Source: Gammaproteobacteria bacterium
GTDB lineage: Bacteria; Pseudomonadota; Gammaproteobacteria; Arenicellales; Arenicellaceae
DNA length: 14,024 nt
NCBI GenBank assembly: GCA_030426005.1
Contig: JAUHZM010000048.1
Span: 1-14,024 of the forward strand
Reading direction: 5' to 3'
Part shown: one piece after another, positions 5,397-13,659 of the stretch
Position numbering within the stretch: the first letter of the stretch is position 1
Layout of the letters: each line of letters starts with the position of its first letter
Made by a program: the position numbers and the translations under genes
The notes under the pieces: model-generated
Databases searched by the model: none
What the model was told of the DNA's origin: nothing
What the model saw: the letters and a program-made list of their open reading frames with translations, nothing else

Positions 5397-8300
5397 TTTC
5401 GAAGCGCGTCAGCGCGCCTTAGACCCAGCGCAATCTTTTATCGTGCAAGCACCGGCGGGATCGGGCAAAACCGGGTTGTTGGTGTACCGTTTGCTACGTT
5501 TGCTGGCTTGCGTTGAACAGCCCCAGCAAGTGTTGGCCATTACTTTTACTCGCAAAGCGACAGCTGAAATGCGCGCACGCTTGATGGAATTGCTGATGGC
5601 TGCGGATCAAGGAAAGCGGTCTGACAATGCGTTCGAACAACAAGGTATCGACCTTGCCAAAGCCGTCTTGCAGCGAGATCAGGAACGGCGGTGGGGGTTG
5701 TTGGATGCACCGCATCAGGTGCAGATTCAAACCATCGATTCGTTTTGTGCCAAACTCACCGCAAGCATGCCTTGGCTAAGCCGATTGGGTGATCGACCGC
5801 GGGCAACTGACGATGCATCCTCTCACTACGCTGCCGCCGTCGAACAATTGTTTGAAGAGCTGTTGGAGCCGGAGTCGAGCATCGCACCGAGCTTGCGAGC
5901 TGTCATGTTGGAGCTCGACTTCAACTACGACAAGGCAAGGCAGCTATTCTCATCCATGTTGGCACGGCGTGATCAATGGTTACGGCATCTCGTGTTGAAC
6001 GACCTGGCCGCAATGCAGGATGAAGTGAATCAGGCCTGGGCAGGTATTAATGAACTGGCAATCGATAAACTGCGCCAGTTGATTCCAGATGCATTGCTGG
6101 AAGAAGTGCTTAGTTTGGGGATCGAAGCGGCACAAAATTTAGCGGCGATACCAGACAGTAGTGACGAACTCAGTGCTTTGTTAACCGTGCAAGGTGAGGT
6201 GCCGCCTTCGCCGGAAATTTGGCAAGGTATCTGCAATCTTTTCCTGACTAAGTCGGGCGGATGGCGTAAGGCGATTAACAAGAATCTGGGATTTCCGGCC
6301 AAGACCGCCAGCACCGAACGCATGAAGCAGTTACTAAGCGATTACGCCGATGACGAGGTCTTGCATCAGGCTTTGCTAACCGTGCGTGAATTGCCGTCGG
6401 CAGCGCTCAGCGATGGTGATTGGCAGCAGTTGCGTGATCTCGAAGCGGTGTTGACTTATCTGGCGGGCTTGCTGCAATTACGTTTCCGTGCCGCAGGTGA
6501 GTGTGATCATAGCGAGGTCACGCAGCGCGCGAATCTGGCTCTGAGAGAGCTGGATAACCCGACAGATTTGGGTTTACGTATGGACACTCATTTGCAGCAT
6601 ATTTTGGTCGACGAGTTTCAGGATACGGCGCACGGCCAGATTGAATTATTAAAACGACTCACGGAAGGTTGGGAGCCGGGTAAGACTTTGTTTTTAGTTG
6701 GCGATCCGATGCAGTCTATCTATCGGTTTCGAGAAGCGGACGTTAGTCTATTCATGCAGGTGACGCGGAATCATGCGACTGGTGTGTTCCCCAACTTAGT
6801 CATTGAGCCCCTGGCATTGACCGAAAATTTTCGATCAACCGCCGGTTTGGTCGGTTGGTTTAACCAGACCTTTACGCAGAGTTTTCCAGCCAGCGCAGAC
6901 GTGATCAGCGGTGCGATACCGTATTCCAATGCCACCAGTAGTAGTGATAATCACAGTGTCGCCGTCTCCTGTTTGCTTGCGCATGACAATCAGCAACAGG
7001 CGAACCTGGTGCTGGCGCAGGTTGAACTGGCCCTGAAAACCGCACCAGATAATGCACAAGTGGCGATATTGGTGCGCACACGAGGTCAGCTGAGCGCCAT
7101 TTTACCGGCCCTCCGGGATGCGGGGGTCGCCTACAGTGGTGTCGATATTCAACCCTTAAAAGAACTGCCTGCCGTCCTGGATGTGCTGGCCTTGTGTAAG
7201 GCGATTTGTCGACGCGATGATCGAACTGCGTGGCTGGCGCTATTGCGCGGACCATGGGTTGGTATGAGTTTAAGCGAGATCACTGCAATCGCCGGTAACG
7301 CTGAAATCCCGGTCTGGGACCAACTGGTTGGTGCCGATTTGAATGCGTGTTCTGAGCACACGCAGGTGCGACTGACCTATTTTGTGCGCGTGATGCACAA
7401 GGTATTGGCGCAGCGGCAGCAGGTGTCGTTGGCAGCACTTAGTCGCTGGGCCTGGCAGCAACTCGGTGGGGAAGCAACGCTGTTTAGTGCGTCTGAGAGC
7501 GACATTGACACGGTTTTTGAGTTGATCGAGTCCCTTCAGCGCGGAGCTGATCTGCCCTCCATGCGTGAGTTGGAAACTGCCCTAGATAGGCTGTATGCGC
7601 GGGCTCAGACCGAAGGCGGTGACAACCCGCGTGTGGTGGTGTCCACCATGCATAAAGCCAAGGGTTTGCAGTACCACACTGTGATCTTGCCGGGGCTCAG
7701 CAGCATGCCACGCGCGGACGATCGAGATGTGTTGATGTGGACCGAACACAGTGATGAGCATGGTAATTCGGCCTTGTTGCTCGCGCCCTATAGCATGACG
7801 CAAGAGGCGGGTAGCCATTATGACTATCTTCGGCGACTCGAAGCAGAACGCAGTAAGAACGAGGCTGTGCGGCTGATGTATGTGGCGTGCACACGCGCTG
7901 AGGAGCAGCTGGTATTGATCGCTACCACCAAAATCAGTGACAAAACCGGTAAGATCACCGCCCCGGCGAAAAACACCTTGCTGGCCACCGTTTGGGAGGC
8001 TCTGAACGCTGATTTCACCTTAGTAGAACACCCAGGTTTGGGATCAGACGAGACCAGTGAGCTGCCACAGGCATTGCCACGTTTGGTTAAACACTATATT
8101 CCGCAATCCGATGCATCCATTGCTTGGCAAGTACCCGCTCGCCTGCATGCTGAACCAGAGCCACCAGAGGAGCAAATGGCGTTCGAGTGGGCCACAGAGG
8201 TGGCGACCGGCGTGGGCATCGTGTTACACGAATGGCTACAATACAATCAGCAGCACCTTCTTGATGTGGTGGTGGATGACGCCTTGCGGCAACGGTGGCG

Positions 8301-8730
8301 CGCTGAATTGCTCGCGCTACGTGTACCGCAGGAGCGACTCGCAGTGGCGGTAAAACGGTTGGTAGAAGCTGTCGACAGTATTCAACAAGACCAATCTGCG
8401 CATTTTCTGTTTCGCGACTACGCCATTGCGAACAATGAATACGCATTGTCAGCGTTTGAGGATGGCGTGGTGAATACCTATCGAATCGATCGAACTTTCG
8501 TGGATGATGAGGGCGTGCGCTGGGTAGTGGACTATAAAAGTACCGACACCAATCGCGCTGATCTGGCGGCCTTCGTCGATGAACAAGTTCAACTACGGCA
8601 TCGACCGCAACTGGAAAAATATGGTGCCTTAATGCATGAGATTGACGCGCGCCCGATCAAGCTGGCAGTATACTTTCCTCTTCTTCGGCAACTTCGAGTC
8701 TGGGACTACTCAGATTCGGTTCGTCACTAA
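5386..8730 (+). CDS. AddA/RecB-like UvrD-family helicase with C-terminal nuclease domain
   Basis: The 1114-residue protein has all superfamily 1 helicase motifs: Walker A AGSGKT (24-29), Ia ITFTRKATAEM (52-62), the IQTIDSFC segment, II DEFQDT (409-414), III VGDPMQSIYRFREAD, IV LTENFRS, V STMHKAKGLQYH (753-764) and VI YVACTRAEEQ (832-841). The C-terminus is an intact RecB-type nuclease: GIVLHEW with His948, DRT with Asp1035, VVDYKS with Asp1049 and Lys1051, then QLEKY. This is the expected partner of the AddB-like protein; the pair should unwind and resect double-strand DNA ends for RecA-dependent repair. The 11-base overlap with the upstream gene implies translational coupling, so early termination in that gene could lower expression here. 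The gene is full length with no lesions. AddA versus a divergent RecB cannot be settled by eye, so no symbol is given. Confidence 0.9.
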   Translation: MIHDFEARQRALDPAQSFIVQAPAGSGKTGLLVYRLLRLLACVEQPQQVLAITFTRKATAEMRARLMELLMAADQGKRSDNAFEQQGIDLAKAVLQRDQERRWGLLDAPHQVQIQTIDSFCAKLTASMPWLSRLGDRPRATDDASSHYAAAVEQLFEELLEPESSIAPSLRAVMLELDFNYDKARQLFSSMLARRDQWLRHLVLNDLAAMQDEVNQAWAGINELAIDKLRQLIPDALLEEVLSLGIEAAQNLAAIPDSSDELSALLTVQGEVPPSPEIWQGICNLFLTKSGGWRKAINKNLGFPAKTASTERMKQLLSDYADDEVLHQALLTVRELPSAALSDGDWQQLRDLEAVLTYLAGLLQLRFRAAGECDHSEVTQRANLALRELDNPTDLGLRMDTHLQHILVDEFQDTAHGQIELLKRLTEGWEPGKTLFLVGDPMQSIYRFREADVSLFMQVTRNHATGVFPNLVIEPLALTENFRSTAGLVGWFNQTFTQSFPASADVISGAIPYSNATSSSDNHSVAVSCLLAHDNQQQANLVLAQVELALKTAPDNAQVAILVRTRGQLSAILPALRDAGVAYSGVDIQPLKELPAVLDVLALCKAICRRDDRTAWLALLRGPWVGMSLSEITAIAGNAEIPVWDQLVGADLNACSEHTQVRLTYFVRVMHKVLAQRQQVSLAALSRWAWQQLGGEATLFSASESDIDTVFELIESLQRGADLPSMRELETALDRLYARAQTEGGDNPRVVVSTMHKAKGLQYHTVILPGLSSMPRADDRDVLMWTEHSDEHGNSALLLAPYSMTQEAGSHYDYLRRLEAERSKNEAVRLMYVACTRAEEQLVLIATTKISDKTGKITAPAKNTLLATVWEALNADFTLVEHPGLGSDETSELPQALPRLVKHYIPQSDASIAWQVPARLHAEPEPPEEQMAFEWATEVATGVGIVLHEWLQYNQQHLLDVVVDDALRQRWRAELLALRVPQERLAVAVKRLVEAVDSIQQDQSAHFLFRDYAIANNEYALSAFEDGVVNTYRIDRTFVDDEGVRWVVDYKSTDTNRADLAAFVDEQVQLRHRPQLEKYGALMHEIDARPIKLAVYFPLLRQLRVWDYSDSVRH

Positions 8731-8755
8731 CCGCTCAAAGTAATACCCCGACACT

Positions 8756-9808
8756 ATGAAAACCGTAAAACTTGGAACCAGTGACCTGATGGTCAGTGAG
8801 GTTTGTCTTGGCTCAATGACCTGGGGCAACCAGAACACACAAGCTGAAGCTGCCGAACAAATTGACTATGCTTTGGATCAAGGAATTAACTTTATTGATA
8901 CTGCCGAGATGTACGCGGTGCCGCCGAGTAAGGAAACCTGTGGCCTGACTGAAACCTATATTGGTCAATGGCTGGCCGAGAATCAGTCCAAACGAAGTGA
9001 CATCATTTTAGCCACCAAGATCGCTGGTGGCGGTATTCCGTGGATACGTGACGGTGCTGGGATCGACGGCGCGGCGATTAAGACCGCTGTTGAGGGCTCG
9101 CTAAGTCGTTTGCAAACCGACTATATTGACCTATATCAATTGCACTGGACCAACCGCCAGTCAGCGCATTTTGGAAAACACTGGCCTGGTCAGGTTGACC
9201 CGCGCAAGACCGATGTGGCGGCTGAAAGAGACACCAAACTCGGTATCCTGCAAGCGCTGGACAGTCTGATTAAAGAAGGCAAGATTCGTCACGTCGGCCT
9301 ATCGGACGATACGCCTTGGGGCATTAGCGAATACTTAAAGCTGGCTGAGCAGCACGACTTGCCTCGTATGGTCTCGATCCAGAATGAATTCAGTCTTCTG
9401 CACCTTAAGGATGCACCTTACTTAATCGAAACCTGTGTGTTTGAAGACGTGGCTTATTTGCCGTGGTCGCCATTAGCTGGTGGTGCTTTGTCTGGCAAGT
9501 ATGCCAATGGTGCCAAACCGGAAGGATGCCGCTGGACGATGCAACAGCGTAATGGCATTTTCCGCGACACCAGTTTTTCTCATGAAGCGATTGCAGCGTA
9601 TAAGGCCGTGGCGGATCGTCATGGACTGAGCTTGACGCAGTTGTCGCTGGCTTGGGTGTATCAATTCGCCGGTGTGAGCTCGACCATTATTGGTGCCACG
9701 TCAATGGCGCAATTAAAAGAAGATATTGATGCGTATGCGCTGTCGCTGTCTGAAGAAGTTCTAGCAGAAGTGGACACCGTGATTAAACGGTATCCACAAC
9801 CGTTCTAG
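8756..9808 (+). CDS. tas: Aldo/keto reductase, Tas family
   Basis: The 350-residue protein is close to E. coli Tas (346) in length and has the family's landmarks: LGTSDLMVSEVCLGSMTWG at the N-terminus, DTAEMYAVPP (48-57), LYQLHW (126-131) and a C-terminal IIGATS phosphate-binding segment. The catalytic tetrad is Asp48, Tyr53, Lys88 and His130. It is an NADPH-dependent cytoplasmic oxidoreductase; the natural substrate of Tas proteins is not well established. It starts 25 bases after the helicase gene with no terminator or clear promoter between, so it may be the last gene of that operon, though its role there is not obvious. No clear Shine-Dalgarno sequence precedes the ATG. It converges with the peroxiredoxin gene, the two stops being only 5 bases apart. 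Confidence 0.9.
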   Translation: MKTVKLGTSDLMVSEVCLGSMTWGNQNTQAEAAEQIDYALDQGINFIDTAEMYAVPPSKETCGLTETYIGQWLAENQSKRSDIILATKIAGGGIPWIRDGAGIDGAAIKTAVEGSLSRLQTDYIDLYQLHWTNRQSAHFGKHWPGQVDPRKTDVAAERDTKLGILQALDSLIKEGKIRHVGLSDDTPWGISEYLKLAEQHDLPRMVSIQNEFSLLHLKDAPYLIETCVFEDVAYLPWSPLAGGALSGKYANGAKPEGCRWTMQQRNGIFRDTSFSHEAIAAYKAVADRHGLSLTQLSLAWVYQFAGVSSTIIGATSMAQLKEDIDAYALSLSEEVLAEVDTVIKRYPQPF

Positions 9809-9813
9809 AAAAA

Positions 9814-10290
9814 CTAACTTAGCTGAGACAGCAGGGTGGCGGCATCGCTTACTGAGAGCTCTTTACCCGGCTCAACATTAAGCTGCTTAACCACGCCGTC
9901 GTCGATGAGCATCGAATAGCGCTGAGAGCGCACGCCACCGAAGTCACCGGTGTCGAGTGTCAAACCCAATGCGTTGGTGAGTGCCGCATTGCCGTCGGCA
10001 ATCATAGTCAGGTTCTCAGCGTTTTGCGCGTCCCGCCAGGCTTTCATGACGAAGGAATCATTGACGGATAAACACGCAACTTCGTCAACGCCTTTGGCTT
10101 TCAAGTCATCAAAGTGCACGACGAAGCCGGGCAGATGTGCCGCCGAGCAAGTCGGCGTGAAGGCGCCAGGTAATGCAAATAAGGCCACCTTTTTACCTTT
10201 GAAATAATCCGCCGCAGAAACGTTGCTTTGGCCTTCCTGGTTAATCACGGTGATGGTGGCGGCTGGAATGGAATCGTTGACGCTGATCAT
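9814..10290 (-). CDS. Peroxiredoxin, Prx5 type
   Basis: This 158-residue thioredoxin-fold peroxidase has the catalytic motif PGAFTPTC (41-48): Pro41, Thr45 and peroxidatic Cys48, followed by AAHLPGF. The conserved arginine is probably Arg124 in RSQRYSMLIDDG. Prx5 enzymes reduce hydrogen peroxide and organic hydroperoxides in the cytoplasm. The only other cysteine is Cys73 (VACLSVND); whether it acts as a resolving residue or the enzyme is 1-Cys using glutathione or glutaredoxin cannot be told from sequence. There is no fused glutaredoxin domain. The start is supported by AGGAG seven bases before the ATG. It is a single gene; I see no obvious OxyR site in the 150 bases upstream. Confidence 0.93.
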   Translation of the reverse strand: MISVNDSIPAATITVINQEGQSNVSAADYFKGKKVALFALPGAFTPTCSAAHLPGFVVHFDDLKAKGVDEVACLSVNDSFVMKAWRDAQNAENLTMIADGNAALTNALGLTLDTGDFGGVRSQRYSMLIDDGVVKQLNVEPGKELSVSDAATLLSQLS

Positions 10291-10341
10291 AATGTGCTCC
10301 TGAGTTGGATAGGTTGATCGTTTATGTCGGTTCTGGACCGT

Positions 10342-10352
10342 CGGACAGTCCG
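10342..10352. repeat. Short inverted repeat in the peroxiredoxin leader
   Basis: CGGAC-A-GTCCG is a perfect 5-bp inverted repeat about 52 bases upstream of the peroxiredoxin start. It could be an operator half-pair or a minor leader hairpin; nothing else supports a role. Confidence 0.25.
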
Positions 10353-10441
10353 TGGAAAGTGAGGGCGTTAATACTACCAGTTAATAATGAAGGGACGCCT
10401 GATTAATTCTCTGATCTTATTAACACGAGTTTGTTCGACAT

Positions 10442-10468
10442 AAAAAAGGCTCAGCAAATGCTGAGCCT
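10442..10468 (-). terminator. Rho-independent terminator of the small secreted protein gene
   Basis: AGGCTCAGC (10447-10455) and GCTGAGCCT (10460-10468) pair around AAAT. Read on the minus strand, the stem is followed by TTTTTT (10442-10447, partly shared with the stem). It lies 42 bases past the stop of the 10510-10809 gene and separates it from the peroxiredoxin gene. Confidence 0.88.
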
Positions 10469-10509
10469 CGGTGGTTTGGCAGCAAGCAATAAAGCTCTGC
10501 CAGGGGCGA

Positions 10510-10809
10510 CTAATCTTCCGGGATTAAGGGTTTTGCTTCATCAGTAATTTCTTTGGTCGCGGCATCAATATCTTCCGCCAGCGCGTCTTCAGCGGCGGCG
10601 GCATCGACGTCTGTTAGTTCACCATCAACCTGATCTTGCATATGAGCAGATGATTCTTTGGACATTTCCTTCAGTTCAACAATTTTGTCCTCGGCCATTT
10701 TTTCACTTTTTTCGTGATGACCAGCCTGAGCATTCAGGCAAAACAATGTGGCACTGATTAACAGCAGCGCGCGTGCAAAATTGGGTAAGACAGGATTCTT
10801 GGATAACAT
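10510..10809 (-). CDS. Small secreted acidic protein of unknown function
   Basis: I do not recognise a family. The 99-residue product has a signal peptide: Lys4 and Arg13, hydrophobic ALLLISATLFCL (14-25), and a likely signal peptidase I site after AQA (27-29). Cys24 is not in a lipobox because Phe precedes it. The mature part of about 70 residues starts GHHEKSEK, is strongly acidic, rich in Ala, Glu, Asp and Lys, has no cysteine and is probably helical or disordered. It is a real gene by three signs: GAGGAG five bases before the ATG, a good terminator after the stop, and a clear signal sequence. It is a single-gene unit. Metal or cation binding by its His and acidic residues would be speculation. 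Confidence 0.78.
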   Translation of the reverse strand: MLSKNPVLPNFARALLLISATLFCLNAQAGHHEKSEKMAEDKIVELKEMSKESSAHMQDQVDGELTDVDAAAAEDALAEDIDAATKEITDEAKPLIPED

Positions 10810-10922
10810 GTGTGCTCCTCATAATCGTGATTCGTATGGGTAGGGTTAGTGCGTGGCCGCATCAGTAGGGTAAGCAGCCGACGCCAAACTCAGTGTAGCC
10901 AGTATCTGATCGTAGGGTTTTT

Positions 10923-10943
10923 TGATTAAAGATTCCTTAATCA
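10923..10943. repeat. 7-bp inverted repeat between divergent genes
   Basis: TGATTAA (10923-10929) and TTAATCA (10937-10943) are exactly complementary around a 7-base centre. It lies in the promoter region shared by the secreted-protein gene and ung, so it may be a regulator site. No T-run follows on either strand in the right place for a terminator. Confidence 0.3.
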
Positions 10944-10978
10944 GCAAGTGGCGATTGTGAACGATTGGTTAGTTGCAG

Positions 10979-10998
10979 GTCGCACGTCAAAGTGCGAC
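10979..10998. repeat. 7-bp inverted repeat upstream of ung
   Basis: GTCGCAC (10979-10985) and GTGCGAC (10992-10998) are exactly complementary around GTCAAA. A possible -10 TAGAAT (11010-11015) begins 12 bases after it, so the repeat would cover the -35 region of a ung promoter. It is not a LexA box. I see nothing further up to the ung start. Confidence 0.3.
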
Positions 10999-11099
10999 AC
11001 AAAGTAAGCTAGAATAAGCACAGCACGTTTGGGGTCTGGACCATGTTTGTTGTCTCAGGCGTTACCTAAAGTTAATAATCAAATTGCCAAATCGATCCA

Positions 11100-11783
11100 A
11101 TGACGGCCAGAGAAATTAAGTTAAGCGACACGTGGTTGAACGCCCTACAAGCTGAGTTTGAAGCACCGTATATGCAGGAGCTCTCCGCATTTTTAAGAGC
11201 AGAAAAGCAGTCTGGAAAGCAGATTTATCCTTCAGGTGATGCGATTTTTGCGGCCTTTAATGCTACGCCGATAGAATCGGTGCGCGTGGTGATTCTTGGT
11301 CAGGATCCGTACCATGGTCCTGATCAGGCGCATGGTTTAAGTTTTAGTGTGCCACCCGGCATTCGCGTGCCGCCGTCCTTACAAAATATTTATAAAGAGT
11401 TGGTGTCGGATATTGGTATCAGCATGCCTTCGCACGGTAATTTAACTACGTGGGCAGATCAGGGTGTGTTGTTACTGAACGCGGTTCTTACTGTGCAGGC
11501 CGCCAATGCCGGTAGTCATCAAGGGCGAGGATGGGAGCGCTTTACAGATCGCGTGATTCAGGTGGTCAATGAGCAACAGCAGAATGTGGTGTTTATGTTG
11601 TGGGGCGCCTACGCACAGAAGAAAGGCCAGGTGATCGACCGCAGTCGACATTTGGTGTTGCAGGCACCACATCCATCGCCGTTATCCGCGCATCGTGGAT
11701 TTTTGGGTTGTCGTCACTTTTCCCAGGCCAATGCGTATCTCACGCAACACGGTAAAGCCGCAATAGATTGGCAAATTCGATAG
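11100..11783 (+). CDS. ung: Uracil-DNA glycosylase, family 1
   Basis: The 227-residue enzyme excises uracil from DNA to begin base excision repair. The signature motifs are all present: the water-activating loop GQDPYHG (67-73, catalytic Asp69), LLLNAVLTV (124-132), and the minor-groove loop HPSPLSAHRG (191-200, catalytic His191). FSVPPGIRVPPSLQNIYKEL (82-101) is the usual substrate-recognition stretch, and length is normal. The ATG at 11100 is the first after an in-frame TAA at 11076-11078; no clear ribosome binding site precedes it. Its TAG stop (11781-11783) nearly touches the dinB start, so the two are probably co-transcribed. Confidence 0.97.
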   Translation: MTAREIKLSDTWLNALQAEFEAPYMQELSAFLRAEKQSGKQIYPSGDAIFAAFNATPIESVRVVILGQDPYHGPDQAHGLSFSVPPGIRVPPSLQNIYKELVSDIGISMPSHGNLTTWADQGVLLLNAVLTVQAANAGSHQGRGWERFTDRVIQVVNEQQQNVVFMLWGAYAQKKGQVIDRSRHLVLQAPHPSPLSAHRGFLGCRHFSQANAYLTQHGKAAIDWQIR

Positions 11784-11785
11784 CG

Positions 11786-12883
11786 GTGACACGTAAGATC
11801 CTACACATCGATATGGACGCGTTCTTTGCGTCGGTTGAACAACGTGACTTCCCAGAGCTGCGCGGTAAGCCAGTCATTGTTGGTGGTAAACCGGAGTCGC
11901 GAGGTGTGGTCGCTGCGTGCAGTTATGAGGCCCGTAAATTTGGTGTGCATTCTGCTATGCCGTCGGCGCGCGCTTATAAACTGTGTAAAGATGCGGTGTT
12001 CGTCCCGGCGCGCTTTGATGCATACCGCGCGGCTTCAAACGGAATCCATTCTGTATTTAAACGTTACACCGACATGATAGAGCCGCTGTCTCTGGATGAG
12101 GCGTATCTGGATGTGACTGACAAAGCGGAAGCGCTCGGATCGGCTACAGAAGTGGCTAAGTGTATTAAACAGGACATTAAAGCGGAGTTAGATCTGACCG
12201 CGTCAGCCGGTGTGTCGTACAACAAGTTCTTGGCAAAAATTGCGTCGGACATGGATAAGCCGGACGGCCTCTATGTGATTCGACCTGAGTTCGCGCAGCA
12301 ATTTATTGATCAGCTGCCGATCCGAAAATTCTTTGGTGTGGGCAAGGTCACCGAACAAAAGATGCATCGACTGGGGATATTCACCGGTGCAGATTTGAAG
12401 GCACGGACAGAGTTGGAGCTGCAAACGGCGTTTGGCCAATCTGGTGCATACTATTATCGAGTCGCACGCGGAATCGACGAACGTCCGGTCCGCGCACACC
12501 GAGTGCGTAAATCAATTGGCAAAGAAACCACGTTTAGCCGTGACATTACAGATAAAAAATTTATCTGGCAGACCTTGCTCGATTTGGCTGAAAGCCTGGA
12601 GTCGACCCTCGAAAATAAGCAAATGATGGCCAGATCGTTGACGCTCAAGCTGCGATATGCCGATTTTAAGTTGATCACACGCAGTAAAACAGGTATATCG
12701 CTCTACACCAGTGCTGAAGACATCGCTGGTGATCTGCCGGAGCTGTTACGAAAAACAGAAGCGGGGACGCGGCCGATTCGTTTGATTGGTATTACTTTGT
12801 CAAATCTGTATAAGCAGTTAGATGAACGCGGTAAGTCTACTGCCACTGAAGTTCGTGAAAGTCCGCAATTAGGTCTATTTTAA
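11786..12883 (+). CDS. dinB: DNA polymerase IV (Y-family translesion polymerase)
   Basis: About 365 residues, slightly longer than E. coli Pol IV (351). With GTG 11786 as start the protein opens MTRKILHIDMDAFFASVE, aligning with the usual DinB N-terminus. TTG 11768, inside ung, would add six residues. Catalytic acids are Asp9 and the Asp104-Glu105 pair in SLDEAYLDVT; Phe14 is the steric gate against ribonucleotides. SAGVSYNKFLAKIASDMDKP is the classic palm/thumb motif. The last five residues, QLGLF, form a beta-clamp-binding motif, so the C-terminus is intact. The start lies two bases after the ung stop with no separate ribosome binding site, which suggests translational coupling. I found no LexA-type site before ung or dinB. 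Confidence 0.96.
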   Translation: MTRKILHIDMDAFFASVEQRDFPELRGKPVIVGGKPESRGVVAACSYEARKFGVHSAMPSARAYKLCKDAVFVPARFDAYRAASNGIHSVFKRYTDMIEPLSLDEAYLDVTDKAEALGSATEVAKCIKQDIKAELDLTASAGVSYNKFLAKIASDMDKPDGLYVIRPEFAQQFIDQLPIRKFFGVGKVTEQKMHRLGIFTGADLKARTELELQTAFGQSGAYYYRVARGIDERPVRAHRVRKSIGKETTFSRDITDKKFIWQTLLDLAESLESTLENKQMMARSLTLKLRYADFKLITRSKTGISLYTSAEDIAGDLPELLRKTEAGTRPIRLIGITLSNLYKQLDERGKSTATEVRESPQLGLF

Positions 12884-12926
12884 CGTGACGCGCAATTGGT
12901 CGGTTGTTTGCCGAATCAGTAAAGCA

Positions 12927-12955
12927 CATACAGTCCATGCAAATTGTTCTATGAT
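12927..12955 (+). promoter_or_regulatory. Possible promoter of the acyltransferase gene
   Basis: TATGAT (12950-12955) matches the -10 consensus at five of six positions. CATACA (12927-12932), 17 bases upstream, matches the -35 at three of six. Transcription would start at about 12962, inside the LexA-type site. Confidence 0.35.
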
Positions 12956-12959
12956 GGCA

Positions 12960-12975
12960 CTGTGTCGCACGACAG
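12960..12975. promoter_or_regulatory. LexA-type SOS box (CTGT-N8-ACAG)
   Basis: CTGTGTCGCACGACAG is an exact match to the fixed positions of the gammaproteobacterial LexA consensus. It overlaps the expected transcription start of the acyltransferase gene, a usual place for repression, and begins 77 bases after dinB. Its centre is GC-rich, unlike the AT-rich centre of strong sites. With eight fixed bases, about 0.2 such matches are expected by chance in a window this long. Confidence 0.35.
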
Positions 12976-12994
12976 AACAACGAAGTTGGGGAAC

Positions 12995-13543
12995 GTGAAA
13001 CGAAGAATTTGCTATTTTATTCTTTTCAAATTGCTGGGATGGCGCCTGGTTGGCGAGCCACCGGCAGATAAGAAATATCTATTCGTTGCCGTGCCGCACA
13101 CCAGCAACTGGGACTTCGTGTATGGCTGGTTGGCCATCAATGCGTTGGATCTCAATGTAAAGATCTTCGCTAAAGACGTGTTTTTTGTATGGCCGCTTAA
13201 CTATGTGTGTCAATTTCTTGGTGTCTTGCCGGTTAATCGGCGCAAGAGCACCAACTTTGTCGATTCCGTCGCTGAGCGATTTGAGCAGTCCGACTCCCTG
13301 CGGTTGTTGATTACCCCGGAAGGTACACGCAGTTATCAGGAAACACTCAAAAGCGGATATTATTATCTGGCTAAAAAAGCGGGTATTCCCATTGTGGTTG
13401 CGGGGCCTAACTTCAAAGACAAGACCTTCACCATTTTACCGCCACGGCCGCCCTTGCCTAATTTTCAACTTGATCAAGCACAAGTGATCGCGTTTTGTAA
13501 GACGCAATATGGCCGACACCCGGATCAATCGTTTCGCGATTAA
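12995..13543 (+). CDS. Small PlsC-like (LPLAT family) acyltransferase
   Basis: With GTG 12995 as start the protein is 182 residues and opens MKRRICYFILFKLLGW, the amphipathic N-terminus usual in this group. It carries the acyltransferase motifs in order: HTSNWD (His35 and Asp40, the HX4D catalytic pair), a block with FAKDVFFVWPLNY and GVLPVNRR (to about residue 83), and PEGTR (108-112). These enzymes move an acyl chain onto a lysophospholipid or a related hydroxyl acceptor at the inner membrane. The true substrate is unknown; it is shorter than PlsC itself. The frame is open upstream to TTG 12944, and GTG 12962 or TTG 12986 are possible starts; GGGG lies just before the chosen GTG, closer than ideal. 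No terminator is visible after the stop. Confidence 0.85.
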   Translation: MKRRICYFILFKLLGWRLVGEPPADKKYLFVAVPHTSNWDFVYGWLAINALDLNVKIFAKDVFFVWPLNYVCQFLGVLPVNRRKSTNFVDSVAERFEQSDSLRLLITPEGTRSYQETLKSGYYYLAKKAGIPIVVAGPNFKDKTFTILPPRPPLPNFQLDQAQVIAFCKTQYGRHPDQSFRD

Positions 13544-13659
13544 TCAACACGTCTTTACTTCTCTAAATACTTTGTTAGCTTTTTCGCTCGGCGATGGAAT
13601 ATTGATACACTGCACGACTGGAATCTGAAACAGGGTACATCTATGAGGATTGGGTAACG

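Noticed and set aside
6905..7255. Antisense open frame of 116 codons inside the helicase gene.
   Set aside because: It lies entirely opposite conserved helicase sequence, has composition typical of a shadow frame and no ribosome binding site.
10996..11099. Search for an SOS box in front of ung-dinB.
   Set aside because: The nearest candidate has only one half (ACAG near 11020); the other half does not match CTGT at the right distance.
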